A stretch of DNA of 64,000 nt from Georgenia subflava (GTDB lineage Bacteria; Actinomycetota; Actinomycetes; Actinomycetales; Actinomycetaceae), in NCBI RefSeq assembly GCF_009193155.1, contig NZ_VUKD01000001.1, positions 186,001 through 250,000 of the forward strand, read 5' to 3'. The notes below the pieces were generated by a model. The model searched no databases and was not told where the DNA came from. It worked only from the letters and a program-made list of their open reading frames with translations. Made by a program: the position numbers and the translations under genes. How positions within the stretch are numbered: position 1 is the stretch's first letter; each line of letters opens with the position of its first letter. This document shows, piece by piece, positions 17,625 through 27,320 of this stretch.

Positions 17625-17876
17625 CGTCCTGTCACTGTCCGCGACAGGGTAGTTCGCGACGTCCGGTGCGGCGCCGCGTCGCCATCCGCTGGACCGCCGG
17701 TGCCGAGTCGCGATCCGCTGGACCGCACCTGAACACGAGGTGTGCGCAGGATGAGGGCCCTCTCATCGGACCATCATCTGACCTTCACGTCCCCTCCCTA
17801 GCGTCATTCCGGACAGCACCGGCGGCAATCAGCGGCCGGACTCAGAGCTGACGCACAGCGCACGGAGGAGCACGCC

Positions 17877-19043
17877 ATGACCACCACCCCGACCGGCACG
17901 ATCACGCCCCCGCTCTCGCTGGAGGACTGCGCACCGCTCGCTGCCAGGGCCCTGAGACCCGGCACGGTGAGCGAGCAGGTCCCGGCGGTGCGGCTCCGCC
18001 GGGCGAAGAAGGCCTACACCACCCGGTTCCTGGCCGAGCGTCTCGACGCCGACGCCGAGGGCTACCGGCTGCTCGCGGGCGAGGCCGTGCGACCGGCTGC
18101 GGGCGACGTCGTGCTCGCCCGTGTCGTCCAGCTCGGACAGCACCGCCGCCTCGAAGGTCCCGGGAGCCGGCGGCAGGTGCTCTTCGCGGGCGACGAGATC
18201 CTGGTCTCCTACGGCCACCGCTACGCACCCGACCAGTTCGAGGCAGAGGTGCCCGAGGACCTGCGGCCCGTCCACCTGGTGGCGGCCGGCGGACTGGCCG
18301 GCGTCGTCACGGGCCAGCACGCACGGATGGACGACGCCACGGTCCTCGAACCGGTCGGACTCCTCACGGACGACCGCGGCGTCGTCACGCTGGGACGGCT
18401 GGCACCGGAGCGCCTGCGCGGCGACGTCCCGGCCGTCCCGCGCGGGCAGCTCCCGGCCGGGCGCCCCACGGTCATCGCCGTCCTCGGGACGTCCATGAAC
18501 TCCGGCAAGTCGACGGCCCTCGCCTGCCTGGTGCGCGGTCTCGCGTCCGCCGGCCTGACCGTCGCGGCCGGAAAGGCGACCGGTACCGGCGCCGGCGGCG
18601 ACCCGCGGCTCTTCGCCGACGCCGGGGCGTCCACGGTCCTGGACTTCACCGACTTCGGGCTGCCGTCGACGTTCCGGCTCGACCACGGCCGCGTCCGTTC
18701 CCTGCTCGTCTCCCTGGTGGATGCGCTCACCGCCGCCGGGCCGGACGTGATCGTGGTCGAGATCGCCGACGGCGTCTACCAGGCCGAGACGGCGCGGCTG
18801 CTGGCCGACCCGCTCTTCCGCTCGGTGGTCGACCGCGTCGTCTTCGCGGCGGGCGACGCGCTCGGGGCGACGTCAGGGGTCCACCTCCTCGAGACGGCGG
18901 GCATCGACGTCGCCGCGGTCAGCGGCGTCCTCACCTCCTCGCCCCTCGCCGTCCGCGAGGCGACCGAGGCCGTGACCGTGCCGGTACTGCCGACGTACGG
19001 CCTGGTGGAGGCCGAGTCGGCGACGTCCCTCCTGCCGCGATGA
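17877..19043 (+). CDS. P-loop NTPase (DUF1611/MobB-like)
   Basis: 388 residues from ATG 17877 after GGAGGAG. The N-terminal half (to about 190) is unassigned. A Walker A loop GTSMNSGKST is at 204-213, in a SIMIBI-type fold with later VVEIADGVYQ and VVFAAGDALGA segments. It resembles proteins annotated as DUF1611 or MobB-like; the biochemical role is unknown. The stop overlaps the ATG of the following ABC exporter (ATGA), so the two are translationally coupled. The upstream 250 bp contain a small inverted repeat GATGAG/CTCATC (17750-17767) and a direct repeat of ATCCGCTGGACCGC, but no clear promoter. Confidence 0.75.
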   Translation: MTTTPTGTITPPLSLEDCAPLAARALRPGTVSEQVPAVRLRRAKKAYTTRFLAERLDADAEGYRLLAGEAVRPAAGDVVLARVVQLGQHRRLEGPGSRRQVLFAGDEILVSYGHRYAPDQFEAEVPEDLRPVHLVAAGGLAGVVTGQHARMDDATVLEPVGLLTDDRGVVTLGRLAPERLRGDVPAVPRGQLPAGRPTVIAVLGTSMNSGKSTALACLVRGLASAGLTVAAGKATGTGAGGDPRLFADAGASTVLDFTDFGLPSTFRLDHGRVRSLLVSLVDALTAAGPDVIVVEIADGVYQAETARLLADPLFRSVVDRVVFAAGDALGATSGVHLLETAGIDVAAVSGVLTSSPLAVREATEAVTVPVLPTYGLVEAESATSLLPR

Positions 19044-20731
19044 CGGCGCCCCGCACGGACTTCCCGCCGCTGTGGCACGGGCGGCGGCGCCGGCAGCTGC
19101 TCGGGCTCGTCGCCACGGGGGTCGGCCAGGCGGTGTGCGCCGTCGCGACGGCGCTCGCGCTCTCCGCGCTCCTGGCGGCCGGGAGCCGGGACGGGCAGGT
19201 CGCCTCGACGGTCGTCCTCGGCGCCGCCGCGGTGGGCGTGGGCGTGCTGCGCGCCCAGGAGCGGGTCCGGGCCGAGCGGGTGAGCCAGGACTACGTGCGC
19301 CAGCTGCGCCGCGGCCTCCTCGGGACGGCGCTGACGACCGAGCAGGGGCCGGGCCTGGGGATCACCGTCGCGCGGACCACGAACGACCTCTCCGCGGTCC
19401 GCAACTGGGTGGCACTGGGGATCACGCCGCTGGTGGTCGGGGTGCCGACGATCGTCGCGGCCACCGTGGCCCTGGCCGTGCTCGACCCGTTGCTCGCCGC
19501 CGCGGTGGCGGGCCCGATGCTGCTGCTCGCCGGGGTGCTGACGGCGCTCGCCCGGCCGGCCTTCCGCCGCTCGCGCGAGCTGCGGCGCCGTCGTGGTCGG
19601 CTGGCGACGGCCGTCTCCGAGACCGTCACCGCGGCCCGGACCGTCCGGGCCGGCGGCGGCGAGCGGCGCGAGCTGCGGAACCTGGACCGGCTCAGCGGTG
19701 TCGTCGCCGAGGCGGCCGTCCACCGCTCGCGGGTGGCTGGGGCGCTGCGGGGTGCCTCAGCGCTCGCCTCGGCACTCGCACTCGCCGCCGTGGCCGTGGT
19801 CGGCGCCTGGTTCGAGGTGTCGGCGCCCGCCGTCGCGGGTGCGCTGACGATCGTCGGGCTGGTCGCCGGGCCGGTGACCGACCTTGGCCGGGTGGTCGAG
19901 TACCGCCAGGCGTTCCTGGCCGCGCGGCGCATCCTCGCGCCGGTCCTCGCGGCGGGCGCGGCGCACCGGGCAGAGGAACGACGACGTCGGCAGCGGCACG
20001 GGCGCGCACACCAGGTGACGGCGCGTACGCGGAGCCAGGAGGGGGTCGTCCACGCCGGTGACCTCGCTGTTCGGAGCATGCCGGTGCGCGAGCTCGTCGC
20101 GGTCCCGGGCGCGCGGGTCCTGGCCCGGAGCGCCGATCCCGCCCGGGAGTCGGAGACTCTCGCCGTGCTCGCCGGCGTGACGCGGGTGCCGGGCGCGTGG
20201 GTGCGGGTCTCGGGCCATCCGCTCGAGGACCTGCCCGGTGCCCGCCGCCGGCTGCTCGTCGGCGCCGCAACGAGCACCGACGTCCTCGAGCGAGGCACGC
20301 TCGCCCGCGCGGTGCGCTACCGCGACCCGGAGAGCACCCTCGCCATCGCGGAGGTGCTCGAGCGGGTGGGGCTGTCCGACCGGGTGGCCGAGCTCACGGA
20401 CGGCGAGCGGACCCGGCTGCGCCGCGGCGGCGAGCCGCTGACCGCGGCCGAGCGCACGCGGCTGCTGCTGGCCCGGGCAACCTTCGGCGACCCGCCGCTG
20501 GTCGTCCTCGACCGGGTGGACACCCGGCTCGGCCCCGGCGGGCACGAGCTGATCGAGCGGCTCTGGCGGACCTACCCTGGCGTCATCGTGGTCGCGAGCG
20601 ACGACCCGGACGGGCTGCCGTCGCCGCTGACCGAGTGGGACCTCGACGACGCCGCGCCGACCGGCGGGCGCGCGGTGATGGCACGGCCACCGAGGGTGGT
20701 ACGAGAGACGGCGGGAGCGTCGGCGTCCTGA
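19040..20731 (+). CDS. ABC exporter with degenerate nucleotide-binding domain
   Basis: 563 residues. The transmembrane domain spans 15-300, with about five or six segments and the ABC-exporter coupling-helix region TVRAGGGERRELRNL. The C-terminal half aligns with an ABC ATPase but has lost catalysis. The Walker A region reads PGARVLARSADPARES (356-371), with no GxxGxGKS. The signature is RRGGEPLTAAERTRLLLARA (461-480). In Walker B, VVLDRVD (488-494), Arg492 replaces the catalytic Glu. It is thus a membrane protein with a pseudo-ATPase, or half of a heterodimer whose partner is elsewhere. It is coupled to the P-loop NTPase upstream, which could supply energy or a regulatory signal (speculative). 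Confidence 0.8.
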   Translation: MTAPRTDFPPLWHGRRRRQLLGLVATGVGQAVCAVATALALSALLAAGSRDGQVASTVVLGAAAVGVGVLRAQERVRAERVSQDYVRQLRRGLLGTALTTEQGPGLGITVARTTNDLSAVRNWVALGITPLVVGVPTIVAATVALAVLDPLLAAAVAGPMLLLAGVLTALARPAFRRSRELRRRRGRLATAVSETVTAARTVRAGGGERRELRNLDRLSGVVAEAAVHRSRVAGALRGASALASALALAAVAVVGAWFEVSAPAVAGALTIVGLVAGPVTDLGRVVEYRQAFLAARRILAPVLAAGAAHRAEERRRRQRHGRAHQVTARTRSQEGVVHAGDLAVRSMPVRELVAVPGARVLARSADPARESETLAVLAGVTRVPGAWVRVSGHPLEDLPGARRRLLVGAATSTDVLERGTLARAVRYRDPESTLAIAEVLERVGLSDRVAELTDGERTRLRRGGEPLTAAERTRLLLARATFGDPPLVVLDRVDTRLGPGGHELIERLWRTYPGVIVVASDDPDGLPSPLTEWDLDDAAPTGGRAVMARPPRVVRETAGASAS

Positions 20732-20801
20732 CCGGCGGCTGTCTGCGGGTGGCCGCCGCGCCGAGAAGCGCCGTCGAGGGCACCGGTGTGGGACCGCTCT
20801 G

Positions 20802-20874
20802 TGCCCTCGGGCAGATTCGAACTGCCGACACCCGCTTTAGGAGAGCGGTGCTCTATCCCCTGAGCTACGAGGGC
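20802..20874 (-). tRNA. tRNA-Arg (anticodon CCT)
   Basis: Minus-strand cloverleaf. Acceptor GCCCTCG (revcomp of 20868-20874) pairs with CGAGGGC (revcomp of 20803-20809). D-arm GCTC/GAGC. Anticodon stem CCGCT/AGCGG with loop CTCCTAA, giving anticodon CCT. T-arm GGCAG/CTGCC with TTCGAAT. The discriminator base is A; CCA is not encoded. It reads the rare codon AGG. Confidence 0.93.
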
Positions 20875-20957
20875 GGGGACCGCGAACAGGTTACCCGGCG
20901 CGTGACAGCTCGAGGAAACGCGGGCACGACGCCGGATCACCGGTGCCGGCGGACCGG

Positions 20958-21908
20958 TCAGCGCGGCAGCTTCCGCGACCACCAGTCGGGGATGTGGTCG
21001 GCACGACGCCCGTAGGTGAAGAGCTCGGCGTCGAAGTCGTCTTCGGAGATCGGCGGCATCACCGACGGCTCGCTGTCCCGCACCGTCCGCGCCGAGCTCT
21101 CTCCAGTAGGGAGGATCTCGAGCTCCGCCGAGAGCCAGGTCCCTTCGACGCGGTTATGGTCCAGATGCTTCAGGTCGCGCAGGAGTGCGACGAGACCCTC
21201 GGGCGGCGGAACCGGCTCTTCCCGGCCCTCGTACGCGACGTCGACCCGCACGCGTCGGTCGTAGCCCACGATCGTCGCCGTGGTCCGCACCCTCTGCCAG
21301 CCGGTCGGCAGGTGCGCGCGGAGCAGCTCGGCGACGGCCCCGACCAGCTCCTGACGGCGTCGTTCGTGCGCGGCGCGTGCCCTGGTCTCGAGCTCCTGCG
21401 TGACGGTCTCGCGGCGCGCCTGCTCGGCGCGACGGCGCGGCTCGTCCCGCACGCGCTCCTCGATCGCCCTCTTCACGTCGCTGACGCTGCTCTCGCGGAG
21501 GTTCTCGACGAACTGCAGGGAGACGTCCAGGTGGACCTCGCCGCGGTCGACCCACCGGAGCGTCGCACCCTGCCTCGCAGCCGTCTCCGCGTACTCACCG
21601 ACGTGCCCGTCGGGGATGTCGACATATCCGGCCGCGACGCCGTCCGGCGCCACGGCAATGATTCCGTAGCCGCGTCCCTGCCACGTTGCCTCGACGGACA
21701 CACTGATCAACGAGTCCAGGTCGGTCAGCGGCACCTCGAGCTCGTAGACCGGCCGGCCGTCGCGTCCACCGAGGCGCCATGGCGGGCCCTGAGGTGCGTC
21801 GGAGTAGAGGGCCACGGTGCCGCCGAGAAGCTCTCCGGAAGAGCGATAGATCCCGCCACGCCACCCGGCGTGGTGGCCAGGATGGCGAACGCCCTCGGCG
21901 ATGTGCAT
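20958..21908 (-). CDS. Conserved hypothetical, 316 residues
   Basis: Not recognised. ATG 21908 has GGAAGG 9 nt upstream. The N-terminus (MHIAEGVRHPGHHAGWRGGI) is followed by a beta-rich segment. A long charged helical stretch rich in Arg and Glu lies at about 140-190 (REsSVSDVKRAIEERV, EPRRRAEQARRE) and may form a coiled coil. The C-terminal segment contains VDVAYEGREEPVPPP and ends DWWSRKLPR. No signal peptide or membrane segment. It starts 14 bp after the GH13 gene stop on the same strand, so the two may be co-transcribed. Confidence 0.6.
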   Translation of the reverse strand: MHIAEGVRHPGHHAGWRGGIYRSSGELLGGTVALYSDAPQGPPWRLGGRDGRPVYELEVPLTDLDSLISVSVEATWQGRGYGIIAVAPDGVAAGYVDIPDGHVGEYAETAARQGATLRWVDRGEVHLDVSLQFVENLRESSVSDVKRAIEERVRDEPRRRAEQARRETVTQELETRARAAHERRRQELVGAVAELLRAHLPTGWQRVRTTATIVGYDRRVRVDVAYEGREEPVPPPEGLVALLRDLKHLDHNRVEGTWLSAELEILPTGESSARTVRDSEPSVMPPISEDDFDAELFTYGRRADHIPDWWSRKLPR

Positions 21909-21922
21909 GTCGGATCCTTCCG

Positions 21923-23809
21923 TCAGGCGAGGTAGACGCGCGACTCCCACGGGGCCAGCCGCACCTGCTCGCCGTCGACGGGGGCGCCGTCGTGCGTGGT
22001 CAGCAGCACCTCCCCGGCGAGCACGTCCGCCAGCCCCGGGAGCGCGACCTCGGCGGGCTCGCTGGAGAAGTTGGCCACGACGAGCAGGGTCTGCGCGGCC
22101 GCCGGGGCCCGGCCGGTCTCCTCAGTCTCCCGGGCGACCCGCGTATCGCTCGTGCTGGTGGTGCGGGTGTAGGCGAAGACCTGCTCGTGGTCCGGCAGGA
22201 GCAGCTCGAAGCGTCCGTCCACGACGATGTCGTGGGTGTGCCGCAGCTCGACGAGCCGCCGGTAGTGGTGGAAGACCGAGTCCGGGTCGGCGACGGCGGC
22301 CGCCGTGTTGATCGTGACGTAGGACGGGTTCACCGCCAGCCAGGGGGTGCCGGTGGTGAAGCCGGCGTTCGCGGAGTTGTCCCACTGCATCGGGGTGCGG
22401 GCGTTGTCGCGGCTCACGGGCCCGATGCCGGCCATCACCTCGCCGTCGGAGGCCCCGCCCGAGACGGACTCGCGGTAGTAGTTCAGCGTCTCGATGTCGC
22501 GGTAGTCCTCGATCTCGGCCCACCCGACGTTCGTCATGCCGATCTCCTCGCCCTGGTAGACGTAGGGCGTGCCGCGCAGCATGTGGAGCACGGTGCCCAG
22601 CGTCTTGGCCGAGGTCACCCGGTGCTCGGCGGAGTCGTCGCCCCAGCGCGAGACGATGCGCGGCTGGTCGTGGTTGTTCCAGTACAGGGAGTTCCAGCCG
22701 GCGTCGGCCAGGCCCTCCTGCCAGGCGGCCAGGTTGGCCTTGAGGTCGGGCAGGTGCAGCGGCTGCAGCGACCACTTGCCGCCCGCACCGTGGTCGAGCC
22801 CCATGTGCTCGAACGTGAAGACCATGTCGAGCTGGCGGTGGGCCGGGTCGGTGACGTCCCGTGCGAGCTCGAGCGTCACCCCGGGCATCTCGCCGACCGT
22901 GATGAGGACCTCGCCGTCGGGGGTGCCGGCCGCGAGGACCTCCCGGTTCATCTCGGCGAGGAACTCCTGCAGGCGCGGCCCGTTGGCGTAGTACGGCGCG
23001 CCGTCGCCGAACCGTGAGCCGCCCGCGGGCAGCCCCGGGTCGACCGCGCCGTCGGGCAGCGACCCGTCCTCGCCGACGTCCTTGGAGATGAGGTTGATGA
23101 CGTCCATCCGGAACCCGTCGACGCCGCGCGCCACCCACCAGCGCATCATCTTGTAGACGGCCTCGCGGACCTCGGGGTTCTCCCAGTTCAGGTCTGGCTG
23201 CTTCCGCGAGAACAGGTGCAGGTAGTACTCCCCGGAGGCCGCGTCCCACTCCCAGGTGGAGCCGGAGAAGAACGAGTGCCAGTTGGTCGGCTCGGCGCCC
23301 GGTTCCCCGCCCGTGCGGCCCGGCCGGGGCGGGCGCCACCAGTACCAGTCGCGCTTGGGCGAGTCCTTGCCGGTGCGGGACTCGGCGAACCACGCGTGCT
23401 CGTCGGAGGTGTGGTTGACGACGAGGTCCATGACCAGCCTCATGCCGCGCGCGTGCAGGCCGGCGATCAGCTCGTCGAGGTCGGCCATGGTCCCGAAGGT
23501 GGGGTCGATCGCCTGGTAGTCGGCGATGTCGTAGCCGTTGTCGTCCTGCGGGGAGACGTAGATGGGCGACAGCCAGACGACGTCGACGCCGAGCCGCTCC
23601 AGGTAGTCGAGCTTGCCGAGGACCCCGCGCAGGTCGCCCACGCCGTCGCCGTCGGAGTCCGCGAAGGACCGCGGGTAGACCTGGTAGACGACGGCGGTGC
23701 GCCACCACTCGCGGGCAGGCGTGTGCTCGCCGCGCCGGGTGCGCCCCGTCCGGCCAGGGAGCTCCCCGGCCGTCGGGACGGGGGCTGAGGACGCGGAGGA
23801 CGAGGTCAT
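21923..23809 (-). CDS. GH13 alpha-glucosidase (oligo-1,6-glucosidase type)
   Basis: 628 residues, cytoplasmic. Family GH13 motifs are all present: [11 protein letters not shown] (about 128-138), nucleophile Asp236 in [12 protein letters not shown], acid/base Glu307 in ITVGEMPG, and transition-state Asp381 in NNHDQPR. The MDVIN-type region II and overall order fit subfamily 31 oligo-1,6-glucosidase/alpha-glucosidase enzymes that hydrolyse isomalto- or malto-oligosaccharides. The first 32 residues are a disordered extension. ATG 23809 is preferred (AGGGTGG 5 nt before) over GTG 23818. The substrate preference (alpha-1,4 or alpha-1,6) cannot be settled; trehalose-6-phosphate hydrolase is less likely. 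Confidence 0.92.
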   Translation of the reverse strand: MTSSSASSAPVPTAGELPGRTGRTRRGEHTPAREWWRTAVVYQVYPRSFADSDGDGVGDLRGVLGKLDYLERLGVDVVWLSPIYVSPQDDNGYDIADYQAIDPTFGTMADLDELIAGLHARGMRLVMDLVVNHTSDEHAWFAESRTGKDSPKRDWYWWRPPRPGRTGGEPGAEPTNWHSFFSGSTWEWDAASGEYYLHLFSRKQPDLNWENPEVREAVYKMMRWWVARGVDGFRMDVINLISKDVGEDGSLPDGAVDPGLPAGGSRFGDGAPYYANGPRLQEFLAEMNREVLAAGTPDGEVLITVGEMPGVTLELARDVTDPAHRQLDMVFTFEHMGLDHGAGGKWSLQPLHLPDLKANLAAWQEGLADAGWNSLYWNNHDQPRIVSRWGDDSAEHRVTSAKTLGTVLHMLRGTPYVYQGEEIGMTNVGWAEIEDYRDIETLNYYRESVSGGASDGEVMAGIGPVSRDNARTPMQWDNSANAGFTTGTPWLAVNPSYVTINTAAAVADPDSVFHHYRRLVELRHTHDIVVDGRFELLLPDHEQVFAYTRTTSTSDTRVARETEETGRAPAAAQTLLVVANFSSEPAEVALPGLADVLAGEVLLTTHDGAPVDGEQVRLAPWESRVYLA

Positions 23810-23999
23810 GCCGTCCACCCTAGGAGCGGTCGCCCGGGGTCACCTTTCGGCGGACGCCCCCGGGCCGCCGGCGGTGTGGCGCTCTTCCGATTGCCGCCGG
23901 TCGGCGCGAGCCGCACAGTTGAGGCGTGCTCCCCCGCCTGTGCGGCGGCCTCTGCGCCGTCTCCGTCCTCCTGTGCCACGACGACTCGCCGGCCCGCCC

Positions 24000-25739
24000 A
24001 TGAGTCCCGAGGTCAGCGGCGCCGATCGGGTCCGCAGCGTCGCCCGGGAGATGTTCGGGTGGCCGGAGCTGCGGCCGGGTCAGGGTGAGGCGCTGGACGC
24101 CCTGCTCCACGGACGGGACGTGCTCGCCGTCATGCCCACCGGGTACGGGAAGTCGGCGATCTACCAGATCGCCGGTGTGCTGCTCGACGGGCCGACGGTC
24201 GTCGTCTCACCGCTGATCTCGCTGCAGGCGGACCAGGTCGCCGGCATCGAGGCGTCCGACGCGCCGGAGGCGGTGACCCTGAACTCCGCCCAGGACGACG
24301 CCGAGAACGCGGCGAGCTGGCGGGCCGTCTCGCGCGGCGGTGCGGAGTTCTTCTTCCTCTCCCCCGAGCAGCTCGCCAAGGAGGACGTCGTCACCCGTCT
24401 GCGGGAGCTGGAACCGTCGCTGCTCGTGGTCGACGAGGCGCACTGCATCTCGTCCTGGGGCCACGACTTCCGGCCCGACTACCTCGCCCTGGGCTCCGTC
24501 GTCGACCAGCTGGGCCGCCCGGCGGTCGTGGCGCTCACGGCCACGGCGGCCACGCCGGTGCAGTCCGAGATCGTCGACCGGCTGGGGCTGCGCGACCCGC
24601 TAGTCCTCACCCGCGGCTTCGACCGGCCCGAGCTCATGCTGACCGTCACCCGGCACACCGACGGGGACGCCAAGCGTCGGGCGGTGCTCGAGGAGGTGGC
24701 GTCGCTGGCCGGACCGGGGCTGGTGTACGTGGCCACCCGCGCCGACACCGGCCGCTACGCCGAGGCCCTCGGCGCGGACGGTCGGGCGGTCGCCGCCTAC
24801 CACGGCGGCCTGGCTGCGAGGACGCGCGAGGAGGTCCACCACGCGTTCCTCGACGGCGAGGTCGACGTCGTCGTGGCCACCTCGGCCTTCGGGATGGGGA
24901 TCGACAAGCCGGACGTGCGCTTCGTGGTGCACGTGGACGCGCCGGACTCCCTCGACAGCTACTACCAGGAGATCGGCCGCGCCGGGCGCGACGGCGGTCA
25001 GGCGCGCGCGGTGCTGCACTACCGGCCGGAGGATCTCGGCGTGCGGCGGTTCTTCGCCACCAGGTCGGTGGACGACGAGGCGTTGCGCGCGGTGCTCACG
25101 GCCGTGCGCCGGAGCGACGGGCCCGCCCCGCTCGGCACGCTGCGAGAGGCCACCGGTCGCTCGGCGCGCAAGGTCACCTCGGCGGTGAACCTGCTGCAGG
25201 AGGTCGGGGCCGCCCGCCGCACGAGACGCGGCGTCGTCGTCGAGGGCGACGACACCCCAAAGCGGGTGGTCGAGAGCGCGACCGAGCTCGTCGAGTCACG
25301 CGAGCGCATCAACCGTTCCCGGATCGAGATGGTCCGCGGCTACGCCGAGACCCGGGGCTGTCGTCGTCAGTTCCTGCTCGGGTACTTCGGGGAGCCGCAC
25401 GACGGCGCGTGCGGGGCCTGCGACGTCTGCCTCGGCCAGGTGCCGACCGCCGCCGGTTCGGCGCACTCGCCGTCCGAGCCGAGCGCCGTTGGCTCGGCGC
25501 CCTCACCGTCCGAGCCGACCGCCGTCGGCGAGGTAGCCGGAGCCCTCACCGGCGGCGGAATGGCCGACGACGGCGACGACGAGTTCCCGCTCCAGGCCCC
25601 GGTCGTCCATGCCGAGTGGGGGGCCGGGACGGTGATGCGCCACGAGGACGACCGGATCACGATCTTCTTCGAGCAGGAGGGGTACAAGACCCTCTCGCGC
25701 GGGCTGATCGCCGAGCACGACCTGCTCCGGCCGCGCTGA
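24000..25739 (+). CDS. recQ: RecQ-family ATP-dependent DNA helicase
   Basis: 579 residues from ATG 24000. Superfamily 2 helicase motifs are present: Walker [14 protein letters not shown] box [21 protein letters not shown], and motif [14 protein letters not shown] RecQ zinc site follows with Cys in [14 protein letters not shown] and CGACDVC. The HRDC domain is absent. Instead there is a flexible linker with two imperfect copies of SPSEPxAVGS and a C-terminal module ([20 protein letters not shown]) frequent in actinobacterial RecQ-like proteins. The linker DNA (about 25452-25535) is itself a tandem repeat. Unwinds 3'-5' DNA in recombination repair. The frame is open 5' of ATG 24000, but that part looks like shadow coding. 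Confidence 0.92.
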   Translation: MSPEVSGADRVRSVAREMFGWPELRPGQGEALDALLHGRDVLAVMPTGYGKSAIYQIAGVLLDGPTVVVSPLISLQADQVAGIEASDAPEAVTLNSAQDDAENAASWRAVSRGGAEFFFLSPEQLAKEDVVTRLRELEPSLLVVDEAHCISSWGHDFRPDYLALGSVVDQLGRPAVVALTATAATPVQSEIVDRLGLRDPLVLTRGFDRPELMLTVTRHTDGDAKRRAVLEEVASLAGPGLVYVATRADTGRYAEALGADGRAVAAYHGGLAARTREEVHHAFLDGEVDVVVATSAFGMGIDKPDVRFVVHVDAPDSLDSYYQEIGRAGRDGGQARAVLHYRPEDLGVRRFFATRSVDDEALRAVLTAVRRSDGPAPLGTLREATGRSARKVTSAVNLLQEVGAARRTRRGVVVEGDDTPKRVVESATELVESRERINRSRIEMVRGYAETRGCRRQFLLGYFGEPHDGACGACDVCLGQVPTAAGSAHSPSEPSAVGSAPSPSEPTAVGEVAGALTGGGMADDGDDEFPLQAPVVHAEWGAGTVMRHEDDRITIFFEQEGYKTLSRGLIAEHDLLRPR

Positions 25740-25772
25740 CCGATCCGGCCGCGCTGACCGGAGCTCAGACCG

Positions 25773-26483
25773 CTACCTGCTGACCTCGGCGTCGATACGT
25801 TCGAGGAGATCCTCGAGCGTCCGCTCGAACTCCTCGTCGGCGTGGTCCTCGGAGAGCTTGCCCTCGAGCCGCTTGACCAGGGGGAAGTCGTCGAGCGACG
25901 TAGTGGTGTTCGGCGACGACGCACCGCCCTCGTCGAGGACCTCCTCGCCTGCCATCGCTATCGAGCCGCGCTGGGCGACGGCCAGGAGCAGCTGCCCGAT
26001 GAGGAAGCTCGAGAACGTCCGGTAGGCGGCGACCGCCTGGTCGTCGGAGAAGCCACGACCGGTGAGGGCGGTGAGGAAGTCCTCCACCACCTCCAGGCTC
26101 CGCAGCGGCGGGCGCAGCCACGGCGCCGCCGGGTGCCTCGTCACGAGCAGGGGGAAGAGCTCGGGGTGGTCGTAGGCGAGCTCCCGCACCGTGTGGGCGA
26201 GCTTCTGCAGGTACGCCTGCCAGCCGTCCTCGGGGCCCAGGTCCCAGTCGTCGGTGAGGTGCAGCCGCGAGGTCAGGGCATCGACCATCGCCTCGAGCAG
26301 GTCCTCCCGGCCGTTGATGTGCCGGTACAGCGCCATGGCCTCGACGCCGAGCTCGGCGCCGAGGTGGCGCATGCTGAGCGCGGCGAGCCCCTGCTCGTCG
26401 ACGAGCCGGACGGCTGCGTCGACGATCCGTCCACGCGTCAGGGCAGGGCGGTCGGCGCGCTCGGCGCCGAGCTGCTCGCTCAT
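25773..26483 (-). CDS. TetR-family regulator (TetR_C type)
   Basis: 236 residues from ATG 26483. N-terminal HTH at about 16-62 (RIVDAAVRLVDEQGLAALSM, then LGVEAMALYRHINGREDLL). The C-terminal ligand domain resembles the TetR/TetR_C class (EDGWQAYLQKLAHTVREL, LTALTGRGFSDDQA). A ligand cannot be inferred. A TTTAC-GGT-GTAAA palindrome (26687-26699) lies in the divergent intergenic region and may be its operator. Confidence 0.88.
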   Translation of the reverse strand: MSEQLGAERADRPALTRGRIVDAAVRLVDEQGLAALSMRHLGAELGVEAMALYRHINGREDLLEAMVDALTSRLHLTDDWDLGPEDGWQAYLQKLAHTVRELAYDHPELFPLLVTRHPAAPWLRPPLRSLEVVEDFLTALTGRGFSDDQAVAAYRTFSSFLIGQLLLAVAQRGSIAMAGEEVLDEGGASSPNTTTSLDDFPLVKRLEGKLSEDHADEEFERTLEDLLERIDAEVSR

Positions 26484-26686
26484 CGTGATCCGTTCTGGGC
26501 CGGTCCGGGACCGGCCGTGGGCGGGTGCTGGGCCCTGCAGTCTACGGTGGGTCGCACCCCGGGCGCGCCCCGGTGGCGACCTCGGCGGCTGCACGGCCGA
26601 GCCGGTCGGGCACCCGCCCGCGGTCCGGACGGAACGCCCCACGAGAGGGCGCCGCTGTGACTCGATCGACATTTCAGGGCAGGGTC

Positions 26687-26699
26687 TTTACGGTGTAAA
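26687..26699. promoter_or_regulatory. Candidate TetR operator (TTTAC-GGT-GTAAA)
   Basis: A perfect 5-bp inverted repeat with a 3-bp centre in the 282-bp region between the TetR gene and the STAS gene. It is an AT-rich island in very GC-rich DNA, as expected of a binding site. Nothing else is evident in this gap. Confidence 0.5.
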
Positions 26700-26765
26700 C
26701 TCACACGCAGCCCGCACCAGCGGACGCTGACCCCGCCCGACCTGGGCAACGAGAGGATGGCTCGC

Positions 26766-27275
26766 ATGGCCGAGGAGACCAAGACTCCCCAGCCGCACCT
26801 CCCTGCCGGTGAGGCAGGGACGGTCTCGGTGCTGTTCTCCGCCGACCGCACCAGCGTGGTGCTCGCGGGCGAGGTCGACGCGGCGCTCGCCACGGACCTC
26901 TCGGACGCGATCTCCGACGCGCAGCGCGCCGAGCTCCCGGTCGACGTCGATGTCCGGCACGTGACGTTCATGGACTCCTCCGGTGCGGCGATGCTGGCCC
27001 GCCTGGCCGCCCGTGTGCCGCACCGCGTGCGGATCATCCAGCCCCCGGACGTCGTGCGTTTCCTCCTCGAGGTCACCGCCATCGGCGACTCCGTCGACGT
27101 CGTCGACCACGCGCCGGACCCGTCGGACCCGGCAGGGCGGACGTCCCCGTCGGCGGCCGCGGACGACGCCGCCCCGGTCCCGAGCACCGTCGGCGCGGCC
27201 GCACGCCCGGGCGACGCGGCCGCCGTCACCGGCAGCGTGCCCGCGGGCGTGGAGGCCCGCACGGTCGAGAGCTGA
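26766..27275 (+). CDS. STAS-domain protein (anti-sigma factor antagonist-like)
   Basis: 169 residues. STAS domain at about 18-118, with the phospho-acceptor region FMDSSGAAML (Ser71/Ser72). It resembles SpoIIAA-type anti-anti-sigma factors, which are switched by a partner serine kinase. A disordered Ala/Pro/Ser-rich C-terminal tail of about 50 residues follows. No cognate RsbW-type kinase is nearby. ATG 26766 is chosen (GAGAGG 9 nt before); the ATG at 26757 abuts that RBS. Confidence 0.8.
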   Translation: MAEETKTPQPHLPAGEAGTVSVLFSADRTSVVLAGEVDAALATDLSDAISDAQRAELPVDVDVRHVTFMDSSGAAMLARLAARVPHRVRIIQPPDVVRFLLEVTAIGDSVDVVDHAPDPSDPAGRTSPSAAADDAAPVPSTVGAAARPGDAAAVTGSVPAGVEARTVES

Positions 27276-27320
27276 CCCGGCCCGCCCCTGGTCCGTCGCT
27301 CCCCCACGTACGGTGGGGCG

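Noticed and set aside
20802-20874. tRNA-Arg as an attachment site for an island
   Set aside because: No integrase, no repeat of the tRNA 3' end, and flanking genes look like ordinary chromosome.
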